This document shows positions 1-5,945 of a DNA stretch of 5,975 nt, piece after piece; position 1 is the first letter of the stretch, and every line of letters begins with the position of its first letter. Origin of the DNA: Peptostreptococcaceae bacterium (GTDB lineage Bacteria > Bacillota > Clostridia > Peptostreptococcales > Peptostreptococcaceae); contig JASBZE010000098.1 of NCBI GenBank assembly GCA_029983575.1, positions 1-5,975 on the forward strand, written 5' to 3'. The notes below the pieces were generated by a model. That model was not told the DNA's origin. It searched no databases and saw only the letters and a program-made list of their open reading frames with translations. The position numbers and the translations under genes were made by a program.

Positions 1-1356
1 GATTACACCTGGCAAGATATAACCCAATGTACATAAAATAAGTCCGTATAGATTGACGCCGAGTAACAGTGCCTGCTTTCCTGTACCTATTGCGAATATT
101 TCTGGTACCGCGCCAATGGTCATCAAAAATCCCAAGGCTATCCCTATCCAAAAACTTAGATGAAATCCTAGCTTAGTAGGTTTTACTACTCCATGTAATA
201 TAAATATAGGGGCCAATCCAATAACCATAGTACCGGAAATTGTTGTGGCTTTAAGGATATCCGTACCCATAATCATAGGTAGGTTTCCAACAACTGCTAC
301 CACAATCATAACAATTATTCCTATTTTTCTTGAGCGTTCACCCAAATCCTTTCCGCTCATCCTAGGCAAGTCATATGCAGTTAGCTTTGCCAATGATGAA
401 AATGTTGAATCTAGAGTAGAACCAGCAGCTGAAACCATGACTACGATCATTATGAAATAAGCCCAAGTTCCCATAGTTCTGCCGAGCTCGGCTGGCATGT
501 TATCAGAAAGTGGCATTGACTCCAACAGAGAGTGTATACCTATAAAACTAAAGATGACAATCGCCACAAATCCTAGTAATCCAGAAACTATGAAGGCTTT
601 TAGCATAGTCTTTTCTTCGGATATAAAACCCCTATCCGTAAGAACTGGATCGTGGAATGGATAACTTAAAATTTGTAGGGCTGACACCAATAACATGTCG
701 ACACCTGTATCTAATTTCCAACTTCCTGTGTGTACCATCTCGCCAACAGAGTGCTTTGGAAGAATTAGGGCCACTACCCATGCCACAAAAAATACAAATA
801 TCACAGCTTGAATAGAATCTGTTACAATTGAACTTCTAAGTCCTCCCTTTACCGAATAAACCAGAGTTATTACGGTAAATAATATTGCTGCTATGATAAA
901 TCCCTTGCTACCAGACTCACCATAATAGCCTCCAACGACTGATGTATTACTCCAAACCTCATTAAAAAGTCTGATTAAAATTGCCGCTGAAAATGCTATA
1001 GAAGCAGCCTTTCCGTAATTTTCTGTCAAAAAACTAACTAGTCCGCTCGCATGGTACTTTGTCCTCAACCTATAGATTACAAAACCGGCAAGAGGTATGC
1101 AAAGCCAGTAAGTAGCATATGCGACACCACCGACTATTCCGTACTGAGCACCTAGGTTTGCAGCATTTGTAACGGATTTAGCGAAAATCCAACTAATGAA
1201 TATACTCGCTGTCAACATAAATGGAGAAGCGGATTTTCCGTGTTTATCCTCGCCTCGAAAAAATCCACCGATTGTTTCTGTCTTAGGGGATAGAAACATC
1301 ATTATAATTCCATAAATAATTAAAAATCCCCAAAAAAATAGACCGATTCCTATCAA
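1..1356 (-). CDS. Sodium:solute symporter (SSS family), C-terminus cut by window edge
   Basis: Membrane transporter expected to couple Na+ entry to uptake of a small solute; the substrate cannot be read from the sequence. The reading frame is open for 452 codons from a TTG at 1356 to the left edge. The TTG is chosen because GGAGGT sits 6 bases upstream, an in-frame TAA lies seven codons upstream, and no in-frame ATG is better placed. Visible: a first hydrophobic segment (about residues 2-21), then many further membrane segments. The SSS hallmark YSVKGGLRSSIVTDSIQAVI is at about 167-186. The segment SAAGSTLDSTFSSLAKL at 309-325 matches the TM8 stretch holding the Ser/Thr ligands of the Na2 sodium site in SSS proteins. 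Family members usually run to about 480-550 residues, so a modest C-terminal part is missing. It is divergent from the flavoprotein gene and has its own leader. Family assignment is secure; the substrate is unknown. Confidence 0.93.
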   Translation of the reverse strand, partial: MIGIGLFFWGFLIIYGIIMMFLSPKTETIGGFFRGEDKHGKSASPFMLTASIFISWIFAKSVTNAANLGAQYGIVGGVAYATYWLCIPLAGFVIYRLRTKYHASGLVSFLTENYGKAASIAFSAAILIRLFNEVWSNTSVVGGYYGESGSKGFIIAAILFTVITLVYSVKGGLRSSIVTDSIQAVIFVFFVAWVVALILPKHSVGEMVHTGSWKLDTGVDMLLVSALQILSYPFHDPVLTDRGFISEEKTMLKAFIVSGLLGFVAIVIFSFIGIHSLLESMPLSDNMPAELGRTMGTWAYFIMIVVMVSAAGSTLDSTFSSLAKLTAYDLPRMSGKDLGERSRKIGIIVMIVVAVVGNLPMIMGTDILKATTISGTMVIGLAPIFILHGVVKPTKLGFHLSFWIGIALGFLMTIGAVPEIFAIGTGKQALLLGVNLYGLILCTLGYILPGVI

Positions 1357-1362
1357 AATTTT

Positions 1363-1368
1363 ACCTCC
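1363..1368 (-). promoter_or_regulatory. Ribosome binding site deciding a TTG start
   Basis: On the minus strand this reads GGAGGT, followed by AAAATT and then TTG. The near-perfect Shine-Dalgarno match and the 6-base gap support TTG as the symporter start. An ATG at 1372-1370 is out of frame and lies before the Shine-Dalgarno. Confidence 0.85.
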
Positions 1369-1396
1369 GCATATTAAATTATTAAGCCTAATTAAT

Positions 1397-1405
1397 ACTA
1401 TATCA
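1397..1405 (-). promoter_or_regulatory. Candidate extended -10 promoter for the symporter
   Basis: The minus strand reads TGATATAGT, an extended -10 (TGN plus TATAGT, 5 of 6 against TATAAT). It lies about 40 bases before the symporter start, which would leave a short leader. No good -35 is seen at 17 bases. In such AT-rich DNA chance matches are common, so this is tentative. Confidence 0.35.
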
Positions 1406-1478
1406 TAAAATTGCTGATTTTTATCATTTATGACGAAGTATAGATAAAAACAATAATAGACCTAGCTATTATAAGTTT

Positions 1479-1492
1479 ATATCATATGATAT
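1479..1492. repeat. Perfect 14-bp palindrome with TCATATGA core
   Basis: ATATCATATGATAT reads the same on both strands. It shares the core TCATATGA with the palindrome at 1533-1548, and the two centres are 55 bp apart. Its position upstream of the symporter would suit a dimeric regulator binding site, but no regulator is encoded here and AT-rich DNA yields such palindromes by chance. Confidence 0.35.
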
Positions 1493-1532
1493 TTTAATAA
1501 TATTTTACGATCATTTAGAAATAACTTTATTT

Positions 1533-1548
1533 AATTTCATATGAAATT
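1533..1548. repeat. Perfect 16-bp palindrome with TCATATGA core
   Basis: AATTTCATATGAAATT is a perfect palindrome with the same TCATATGA core as 1479-1492. A third short inverted repeat, CTCTT-T-AAGAG, lies just downstream at 1552-1562. Operator function is an inference only. Confidence 0.35.
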
Positions 1549-1594
1549 TACCTCTTTAAGAGTGTTAAATCTAATAAACATATATGAAAGAAAT

Positions 1595-1657
1595 ATGAGC
1601 TAAAGAAAAATATAAGCATATGAACTAAAGATAAATATAAGCTGAAGACAAATATAC
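1595..1657 (+). repeat. Degenerate tandem repeat, about 25-bp period
   Basis: Copy 1 (1595-1617) and copy 2 (1620-1642) match at 21 of 23 positions; both run ATGARCTAAAG...AAATATAAGC. A shortened third copy (1643-1657, TGAAGACAAATATAC) follows. Each full copy contains ATG, one codon and a TAA stop, so the repeat is not coding. Confidence 0.55.
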
Positions 1658-1709
1658 AAATCTTAATTGATTTTGAAAAATAATTTAAAGTTTTTATCAA
1701 TTGGGTGTT

Positions 1710-1726
1710 TATAGATAGTATCTATA
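1710..1726. repeat. Perfect inverted repeat, 8-bp arms with 1-base centre
   Basis: TATAGATA-G-TATCTATA lies about 200 bp upstream of the selenoprotein start. The spacing between the arms suits a DNA-bound dimer more than an RNA hairpin, because the centre is too small for a loop unless the inner pairs open. It may be an operator for the flavoprotein gene. Confidence 0.35.
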
Positions 1727-1913
1727 TGGTATATAGTTTGTATAGATTAAACAACTGATTATTTATTAAAGAATTTTTTATTTATAGCATAATTTTTATA
1801 AATATTAAAACGAAATAATTTATAAATGGCAAAATAAATAAGATAGTTTCTCAGTTTAATAATCTATGCTGTCGTTTTTAGTTCATGGCTAATAAAATAT
1901 TTAATTTATTTAT

Positions 1914-1919
1914 GGAGGT
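1914..1919 (+). promoter_or_regulatory. Ribosome binding site of the selenoprotein gene
   Basis: GGAGGT is followed by AAATT and then ATG at 1925. This strong site fixes the true start well upstream of the in-frame UGA and shows that the segment before the UGA is translated. That argues against a start downstream of the UGA, for example the TTG at 2237. Confidence 0.88.
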
Positions 1920-1924
1920 AAATT

Positions 1925-3286
1925 ATGAAATACGTTGTTGTGGGAACATCCCACTTTGGTTATGAAGCGGTACAGACAATACTAAAAAATGAGCCTGATG
2001 CTGAGATTCACCTATATGAGCGTGGACCAGGTGCATCATTCATGGGCTGAGGTAGCCAATCATACTTAGATAGGATATCTAAGTCACTTGATGAGCTTCA
2101 CTTTGCCAATGTAGAGTCATACAAAGCTCAAGGAATTAATATACATATAAATTCAGACGTAATTGGACTTGATCCAAAGAAAAAGGAAATTAGGTTTAAG
2201 ACTCCTGAGGGAGAAGAAACTCAAACATATGATAAATTGTTACTAAGCCCGGGTGGAGTAGCTGTAAAACCTCCATTTGAGGGAATTGATTTAGAAGGAG
2301 TTCATACTTTCCGTGGACCAGATGACACTCAAGACGTTTTCGATTCTATGCAAAAAGCTAAAAAGGCTGTAGTTGTTGGAGGAGGATATATAGGACTTGA
2401 GGTTGCTGAGTCATACGCCAAGGCAGGAATAGACGTAACTGTTGTAGATTTAGCCCCTAGAATTTTAAATACATACCTAGATCAAGAGCTCACTGATATA
2501 TTACAGGAAGAAGGATCTAAACACGGATTTAAGTTTAAGGGCGGCGAGAAAGTTGAATCTTTCAAAGGAGAAAATGGTAAGGTAACACAGGTTATAACAG
2601 ATAAGGGAAGTTATGATGCAGATGCCGTTATCGTAGCAGTTGGAGTTAGACCTGACGCTAAGTGGTTGTCAGATGCCATCGAAGTTGACGATAGGGGATT
2701 TGTAATAACTGACGAGTACCTAAAAACTTCTGCTGAGGACGTATATGCAGGTGGAGACGCCACTTACATACCGTATGCTCCTACAGGCGGGAAGTTAAAT
2801 ATTGCCCTAGCTATATTGGCGCGTAGACAAGGTGTAGTGGCAGCACTTAATGCAATGGGCAAAGATGTAAAAATGCCTGCTGTAAATGGTACTTCAGCAC
2901 TTTCATTTTTTGATTACAATTTTGTAAGTACTGGAATATCACAGAATTCTACTAAGCTTTACGATGGAAAGGTAGCGTCTAAATACGTCGAGGAGAAGAT
3001 TTATCCTGACTTTATGAGAAAAGAGAACAATTTAGTTCATATGAAGATATATTTCGATGAGGATACTCATGTTATACTGGGTGGACAGTTGATGTCTAAG
3101 TACGATGTGTCAGGAAGTATAGCGGCGCTTTCGATTGCAATTGCATCGAAGTGGACTCTTGAAGAACTAGCTCTTTCGGATATATTCTTCCAACCGGAAT
3201 TTGACAGACCATGGCATTACCTAAATGTTTTAGCTCTTGCAGCCTTAGATTATCCATTTGCCGGAGCTGATAACCTACTGTTCTAA
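1925..3286 (+). CDS. Selenocysteine-containing NADH peroxidase/NADH oxidase-like flavoprotein (UGA at codon 42)
   Basis: Cytosolic FAD-dependent pyridine nucleotide-disulfide oxidoreductase of the Npr/Nox/CoA-disulfide reductase group, expected to use NADH to reduce H2O2, O2 or a disulfide. Read through the UGA it has 453 residues, close to the roughly 447 of enterococcal Npr. Domain order: N-terminal FAD dinucleotide fold starting MKYVVVGTSHFGYEAV, with His10 at the family's catalytic histidine; active site SFMG-Sec-GS at 38-44, where homologues read SFLSCG or SFLGCG with redox Cys42; NAD-binding VVVGGGYIGLEVAES at about 149-163; AVGVRPD at 238-244; second FAD motif TSAEDVYAGGDA at 268-279; C-terminal dimerisation domain with DIFFQPEFDRPWHYLN at about 419-434. 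No cysteine occurs anywhere in the product. The start is fixed by GGAGGT 5 bases before ATG. It appears monocistronic, with a terminator after it. The Sec reading rests on the exact position of the UGA, intact sequence on both sides and the hairpin at 2064-2084. Whether it is a peroxidase, oxidase or disulfide reductase is undecided; Sec favours a peroxidase. The alternative is a Cys/Trp-to-stop pseudogene, which is less likely. Confidence 0.9.
2048..2050 (+). other. In-frame UGA read as selenocysteine (residue 42)
   Basis: The TGA is the 42nd codon counted from the ATG at 1925, in the context ATG GGC TGA GGT. It is the only stop-type codon in an otherwise unbroken frame to TAA at 3284-3286. 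Its position equals that of the redox-active Cys42 (sulfenic acid cysteine) in NADH peroxidase and NADH oxidase. A one-base change from TGT or TGC to TGA at exactly this codon, together with a downstream SECIS-like hairpin, is the usual signature of a Cys-to-Sec pair. The Sec insertion genes (selA, selB, selC, selD) are not in this window. Confidence 0.88.
2059..2092 (+). promoter_or_regulatory. Bacterial SECIS element (predicted)
   Basis: The mRNA can form a perfect 9-bp stem, ACUUAGAUA (2064-2072) with UAUCUAAGU (2076-2084), closed by the loop GGA (2073-2075). Below an asymmetric internal loop (one base against four), AUCA (2059-2062) pairs with UGAU (2089-2092). There are 22 nucleotides between the UGA and the apical loop, and G occupies the first two loop positions. 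Both fit the bacterial SECIS rules as I know them: a small apical loop, G in its first two positions, roughly 16-37 nucleotides from the UGA. The stem lies inside the coding sequence (residues 47-54) and would be bound by SelB. No folding energy was computed. Confidence 0.82.
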
Positions 3287-3320
3287 TTTAGTAATAACCA
3301 AAATATAATATAAAAACCTA

Positions 3321-3371
3321 AAAATGCTGACCTGAAAGCTGTAATTAATCAGAAATAGGGTCAGCAATTTT
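3321..3371 (+). terminator. Likely rho-independent terminator after the selenoprotein gene
   Basis: The arm TGCTGACC (3325-3332) pairs perfectly with GGTCAGCA (3359-3366). Four A bases at 3321-3324 can pair with TTTT at 3368-3371 past a bulged A. The loop is long (26 bases) but holds a possible inner CTGA/TCAG stem (3332-3335 with 3349-3352) that competes for one base. The T-run after the stem is short, so termination may be partial. It begins about 35 bases after the TAA stop. Confidence 0.65.
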
Positions 3372-3407
3372 GATTGCATAAAATACTTACCGACTTATAC
3401 AAAAATT

Positions 3408-3416
3408 TGCTATAAT
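3408..3416 (+). promoter_or_regulatory. Extended -10 promoter for yitT-like gene
   Basis: TGCTATAAT is a perfect extended -10 (TGN plus TATAAT). The -35 region (TTACCG, 3387-3392, 18 bases upstream) is poor, as is common when a TG extension is present. Its place between the terminator and the next gene, giving a leader of about 90 bases, supports separate transcription of the YitT gene and possibly the MATE gene. Confidence 0.6.
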
Positions 3417-3512
3417 ATTTATTGGAATATTATTTGTCTGTTGGCGATTTTGTGTTATAGGTATGCTATCTACATTTTGATGGGTGTTTTAATAATCTGA
3501 AAGGGTGACTGT

Positions 3513-4460
3513 ATGAGCGATAAGTTTAAAAAGGTTTTAAATGAATTTGATTTCAAGGAATTTTTATTTGTAAATATAGGTGTAATAATAATGACGACCG
3601 GATTTTATTTCTTTTTAGTACCGGCAAATCTCGTCGTTGGAGGAGCTTCCGGACTTGCTATAGTTCTAAACACCGTATTTAAATTTCTACCGGTGAGTGC
3701 AATATTATTTATACTAAATTTGATATGTTTTGTGCTTGGGGTTGTACTTTTGGGACGAGCGTTTGGAGGATATACGTTATACGCATCGATGTTTTTCTCA
3801 TTGGTCGTATGGGTTTTCGAGACTTTATTTCCTATGGATAAACCACTGACTGATGATATGTTTATTAATCTAATCTTTGGTATAATGATTGGAGGGATTG
3901 GTCACGGGCTTGTGCTTAACCAGAATGCTTCTACGGGAGGAACCGATATAGTGGGAAAAATTTTCGAAAAGTACACTAGGTTTTCTTTGGGTATGGGGCT
4001 AATAATCTCAGACGGTATAATAACAATTGCCGCTGGACTCACTTATGGTGCTAAGTTAGGACTATATGCTCTCCTAGGTGTTATTTTAAACTCGCTAGTT
4101 GTAGACAAGATAATTGAGGGATTTAATTCCAAGTACAACCTGATGATTGTGTCTACAAGTGATGTAGCCTATAATAATATTAACGAATTTATAATTAAGT
4201 ATTTAAATAGGGGAAGTACCATTTACAAGGCTCACGGGGGTTATTCCGGGGAGGATAAAAATATTATAAACACCATAGTCGACAGAGATGACTACCTAAA
4301 GATAAAGAAGTTTGTATCAGCTTACGACCCAAAGGCCTTCGTCTATGTTTCAAAGATAAACGAGGTAGAAGGTGAGGGGTTCAGTTACGATGTAGTTAAG
4401 AAAAAGAAGAAGATAAAGGATTTTGATCAGATAGCGAAAGAACACGAGTCTATTAATTAG
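3513..4460 (+). CDS. YitT family membrane protein (YitT_membrane + DUF2179)
   Basis: Integral membrane protein of the YitT family, widespread in Firmicutes and without an agreed biochemical function; some relatives are proposed transporters. The 315-residue length is typical. The N-terminal half has about five to six hydrophobic segments (roughly 16-36, 42-59, 62-81, 88-104, 118-137, 159-175 and 180-197, some of them probably re-entrant or short). It carries the family motifs VPANLVVGGASGLAIVLN at about 36-53 and NASTGGTDIVGKI at 138-150. The cytosolic C-terminal DUF2179 domain spans about 205-290 and ends in DPKAFVYVSKINEVEGEGF (272-290), a strong family match. A Lys-rich tail follows. The start ATG has AAGGGTGA about 4 bases upstream. 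The stop TAG lies inside a 34-bp tandem repeat. It reads in the same direction as the MATE gene 134 bases downstream, with no clear terminator between them. Confidence 0.93.
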   Translation: MSDKFKKVLNEFDFKEFLFVNIGVIIMTTGFYFFLVPANLVVGGASGLAIVLNTVFKFLPVSAILFILNLICFVLGVVLLGRAFGGYTLYASMFFSLVVWVFETLFPMDKPLTDDMFINLIFGIMIGGIGHGLVLNQNASTGGTDIVGKIFEKYTRFSLGMGLIISDGIITIAAGLTYGAKLGLYALLGVILNSLVVDKIIEGFNSKYNLMIVSTSDVAYNNINEFIIKYLNRGSTIYKAHGGYSGEDKNIINTIVDRDDYLKIKKFVSAYDPKAFVYVSKINEVEGEGFSYDVVKKKKKIKDFDQIAKEHESIN

Positions 4461-4524
4461 AATATAATAACTCAATAAGTTCGCAATATATTAGAATATA
4501 ATAACTCAATAAGTTCGCAATATA
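4457..4524 (+). repeat. Perfect 34-bp tandem duplication overlapping the yitT stop codon
   Basis: Two identical 34-base units (4457-4490 and 4491-4524) lie head to tail. Each begins TTAGAATATAATAACTC and ends GTTCGCAATATA. The first unit starts one base before the TAG stop (4458-4460), so the duplicated segment carries the stop codon with it and the protein sequence is unchanged. Each unit contains TATAAT (4463-4468 and 4497-4502) and a small AACT/AGTT inverted repeat. Complete identity implies a recent slippage or recombination event. Confidence 0.95.
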
Positions 4525-4594
4525 AAAGAAGCTATAAATTATTAGAAAAGGGGCTATAAATCAGCAAAATAAGTTTATTATTTAAGGAGAAGTT
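4461..4594 (+). other. Short intergenic leader before the MATE gene
   Basis: Besides the tandem duplication it holds a 9-base direct repeat, GCTATAAAT, at 4531-4539 and 4553-4561 (22 bp apart), and the ribosome binding site AAGGAGA at 4584-4590. The TATAAT and TATAAA boxes lack convincing -35 partners, so I cannot say whether the MATE gene has its own promoter or is read from upstream. Confidence 0.5.
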
Positions 4595-5932
4595 ATGAAG
4601 GATAGGCTGGGAGGAGAAAAAGTTAATAAATTACTGTGGTCTTTGAGTATTCCTGCAACTCTAGGAATGCTCAGCTCGGCTATTTTCAATATAGCGGATA
4701 GGTATTTCATAGGTAAGGTCGACCCTCTAGCCCTATCTGGAGTCGGTATAACCATGCCTGTACAGCTTCTTCAAATGGCTGTTGTACTGCTTTTGGGACT
4801 TGGTTCTTCAACACTGGTCAGCGTAAAAATCGGAGAGGGAGATTACGATGGAGCAGAGAAAATTCTGCACACGGCTTTCAAGGCGATTACAATTTCGATG
4901 GCAGTTTTTGGGGTCTTGGTATTTTTATTTTTAGATCCTCTTTTCTCGATGTTGTCGGTTTCAAAAGAGGTTTACCCATACGCGAGGGATTATTTACTAA
5001 TACTCATGCTAGGATCTGTATTTGGGATACCGGGATATTGTTTAAACAATTCCCTCAGGAGTATCGGTTATGCTAAGGTCAGTATGTTGGCAGTTTTATA
5101 CACCTCAATTTTAAATATATTTCTAGACCCGCTTTTGATATTTGTATTTAAGATGGGAGTAGCAGGTGCTGCCCTAGCTACGGTAATAAGTCAGACGTGT
5201 TTTACCATATTTATAATATACTACTTTTCTAGGAAAGGTGACATCGTTATTAAGCTTAGGTTTAAGAAGTACTCAGGTGAACTAAAGGTATTAAAAGACA
5301 TTATAGCTCAAGGTTCTCCATCATTTTGGGTACAGATACTAGCTTCCGTCTTAAATGTATATATAAATAAGAATTTCGTTTTTTACGGTTCGGATTTAGA
5401 TGTGGCATCGATTACGATAATAACGACTGTATTTAGTTTTTATCATATGTTAGTCTATGGATTTGTTCAGGGAACTCAGCCGATAATTGGATATAATCTC
5501 GGGAGCAGGCAGTTTGACCGCGTAAAAAAAGCTCTTGAACTCGGGCTTTTGTATTCGTTTATAATTTCGGTTTTGGTGTTTATATTGGTAGAGGTGTTCC
5601 CTAGAGAGATAGTTTCGATATTTACAGATGATGCCGAGCTTTTAAAAATAGCGTCTCACGGTATAAAGATATACTTGTTTATGATACCTCTAATAGGTCC
5701 TCAAACCATTATAACTCAGTACTATGTGGCAGTACAAAGGCCAAGGCTTTCGACGTTTTTGTTGATTTTGAGGTACGGAGTTATCTTGGTTCCTGCAATG
5801 TTGATATTAGCTCCTAGGCTAGGTCCGACGGGTATTTATATGAGTAACGCAATATCAGATGGACTGGCATCAGTGGTAGCATTTATATTTATTGTATTCG
5901 AAATAAAAAAATTAAATAAACTTGTTAGTTAA
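4595..5932 (+). CDS. MATE family efflux transporter (MepA-like)
   Basis: Multidrug and toxic compound extrusion transporter in the cytoplasmic membrane, expected to export cationic drugs or metabolites in exchange for Na+ or H+. The 445 residues fit the family (about 440-460) and about 12 membrane segments are visible in two homologous halves (roughly 14-175 and 237-398). The N-terminal stretch SIPATLGMLSSAIFNIADRY with the following FIGKVDPLALSGVGITMP is characteristic. The second-half segment GTQPIIGYNLGSRQFDRVKK is typical of the MepA/DinF-like branch. The ATG start has AAGGAGA 4 bases upstream. The C-terminus EIKKLNKLVS ends inside a 17-bp tandem repeat that sets the stop codon. Substrate specificity cannot be inferred. 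It may be co-transcribed with the YitT gene, though a 134-base gap separates them. Confidence 0.94.
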   Translation: MKDRLGGEKVNKLLWSLSIPATLGMLSSAIFNIADRYFIGKVDPLALSGVGITMPVQLLQMAVVLLLGLGSSTLVSVKIGEGDYDGAEKILHTAFKAITISMAVFGVLVFLFLDPLFSMLSVSKEVYPYARDYLLILMLGSVFGIPGYCLNNSLRSIGYAKVSMLAVLYTSILNIFLDPLLIFVFKMGVAGAALATVISQTCFTIFIIYYFSRKGDIVIKLRFKKYSGELKVLKDIIAQGSPSFWVQILASVLNVYINKNFVFYGSDLDVASITIITTVFSFYHMLVYGFVQGTQPIIGYNLGSRQFDRVKKALELGLLYSFIISVLVFILVEVFPREIVSIFTDDAELLKIASHGIKIYLFMIPLIGPQTIITQYYVAVQRPRLSTFLLILRYGVILVPAMLILAPRLGPTGIYMSNAISDGLASVVAFIFIVFEIKKLNKLVS

Positions 5933-5945
5933 ATAAACTTGTTAA
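5912..5945 (+). repeat. 17-bp tandem duplication across the MATE stop codon
   Basis: TTAAATAAACTTGTTAG (5912-5928) is followed directly by TTAAATAAACTTGTTAA (5929-5945), matching at 16 of 17 positions. Because 17 is not a multiple of three, the second copy is out of frame. The stop TAA (5930-5932) arises at the start of copy 2. In a single-copy ancestor the frame would have read LNKLVN followed by TAA, so the protein end is nearly unchanged. Confidence 0.9.

Larger units (their letters stand above)
1357..1924. other. AT-rich divergent intergenic region without a gene
   Basis: This stretch of 568 bases separates two divergent genes. Stops are frequent on both strands and the few ATG codons give only tiny frames without a ribosome binding site, for example 1725-1757, which encodes about ten residues. 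It holds three perfect palindromes, a degenerate tandem repeat and the leaders of both flanking genes. No tRNA, known riboswitch, or strong promoter for the flavoprotein gene could be identified. Candidate -10 boxes such as CATAAT at 1788-1793 lack a partner -35. Confidence 0.7.

Noticed and set aside
245..460. 71-codon plus-strand open frame
   Set aside because: It lies wholly antisense to the well-supported symporter gene, has low-complexity Ile/Thr-rich composition and lacks a ribosome binding site.
1725..1757. Ten-residue open frame in the intergenic region (leader peptide)
   Set aside because: No ribosome binding site, no attenuator-like structure and unremarkable composition.
1925..2050. 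Pseudogene or sequencing error at the UGA
   Set aside because: There is only one disruption, at the exact catalytic codon, with a SECIS-like hairpin and no other damage in 1,362 bases. Resequencing could still overturn this.
2237..3286. Start of the flavoprotein at the TTG after the UGA
   Set aside because: This would remove the N-terminal FAD-binding segment and the active site. No ribosome binding site precedes 2237, whereas 1925 has a strong one and upstream codons match the family.
4457..4524. CRISPR array or mobile element ends
   Set aside because: Only two units, directly adjacent with no spacers, and no transposase, cas gene or inverted termini nearby.
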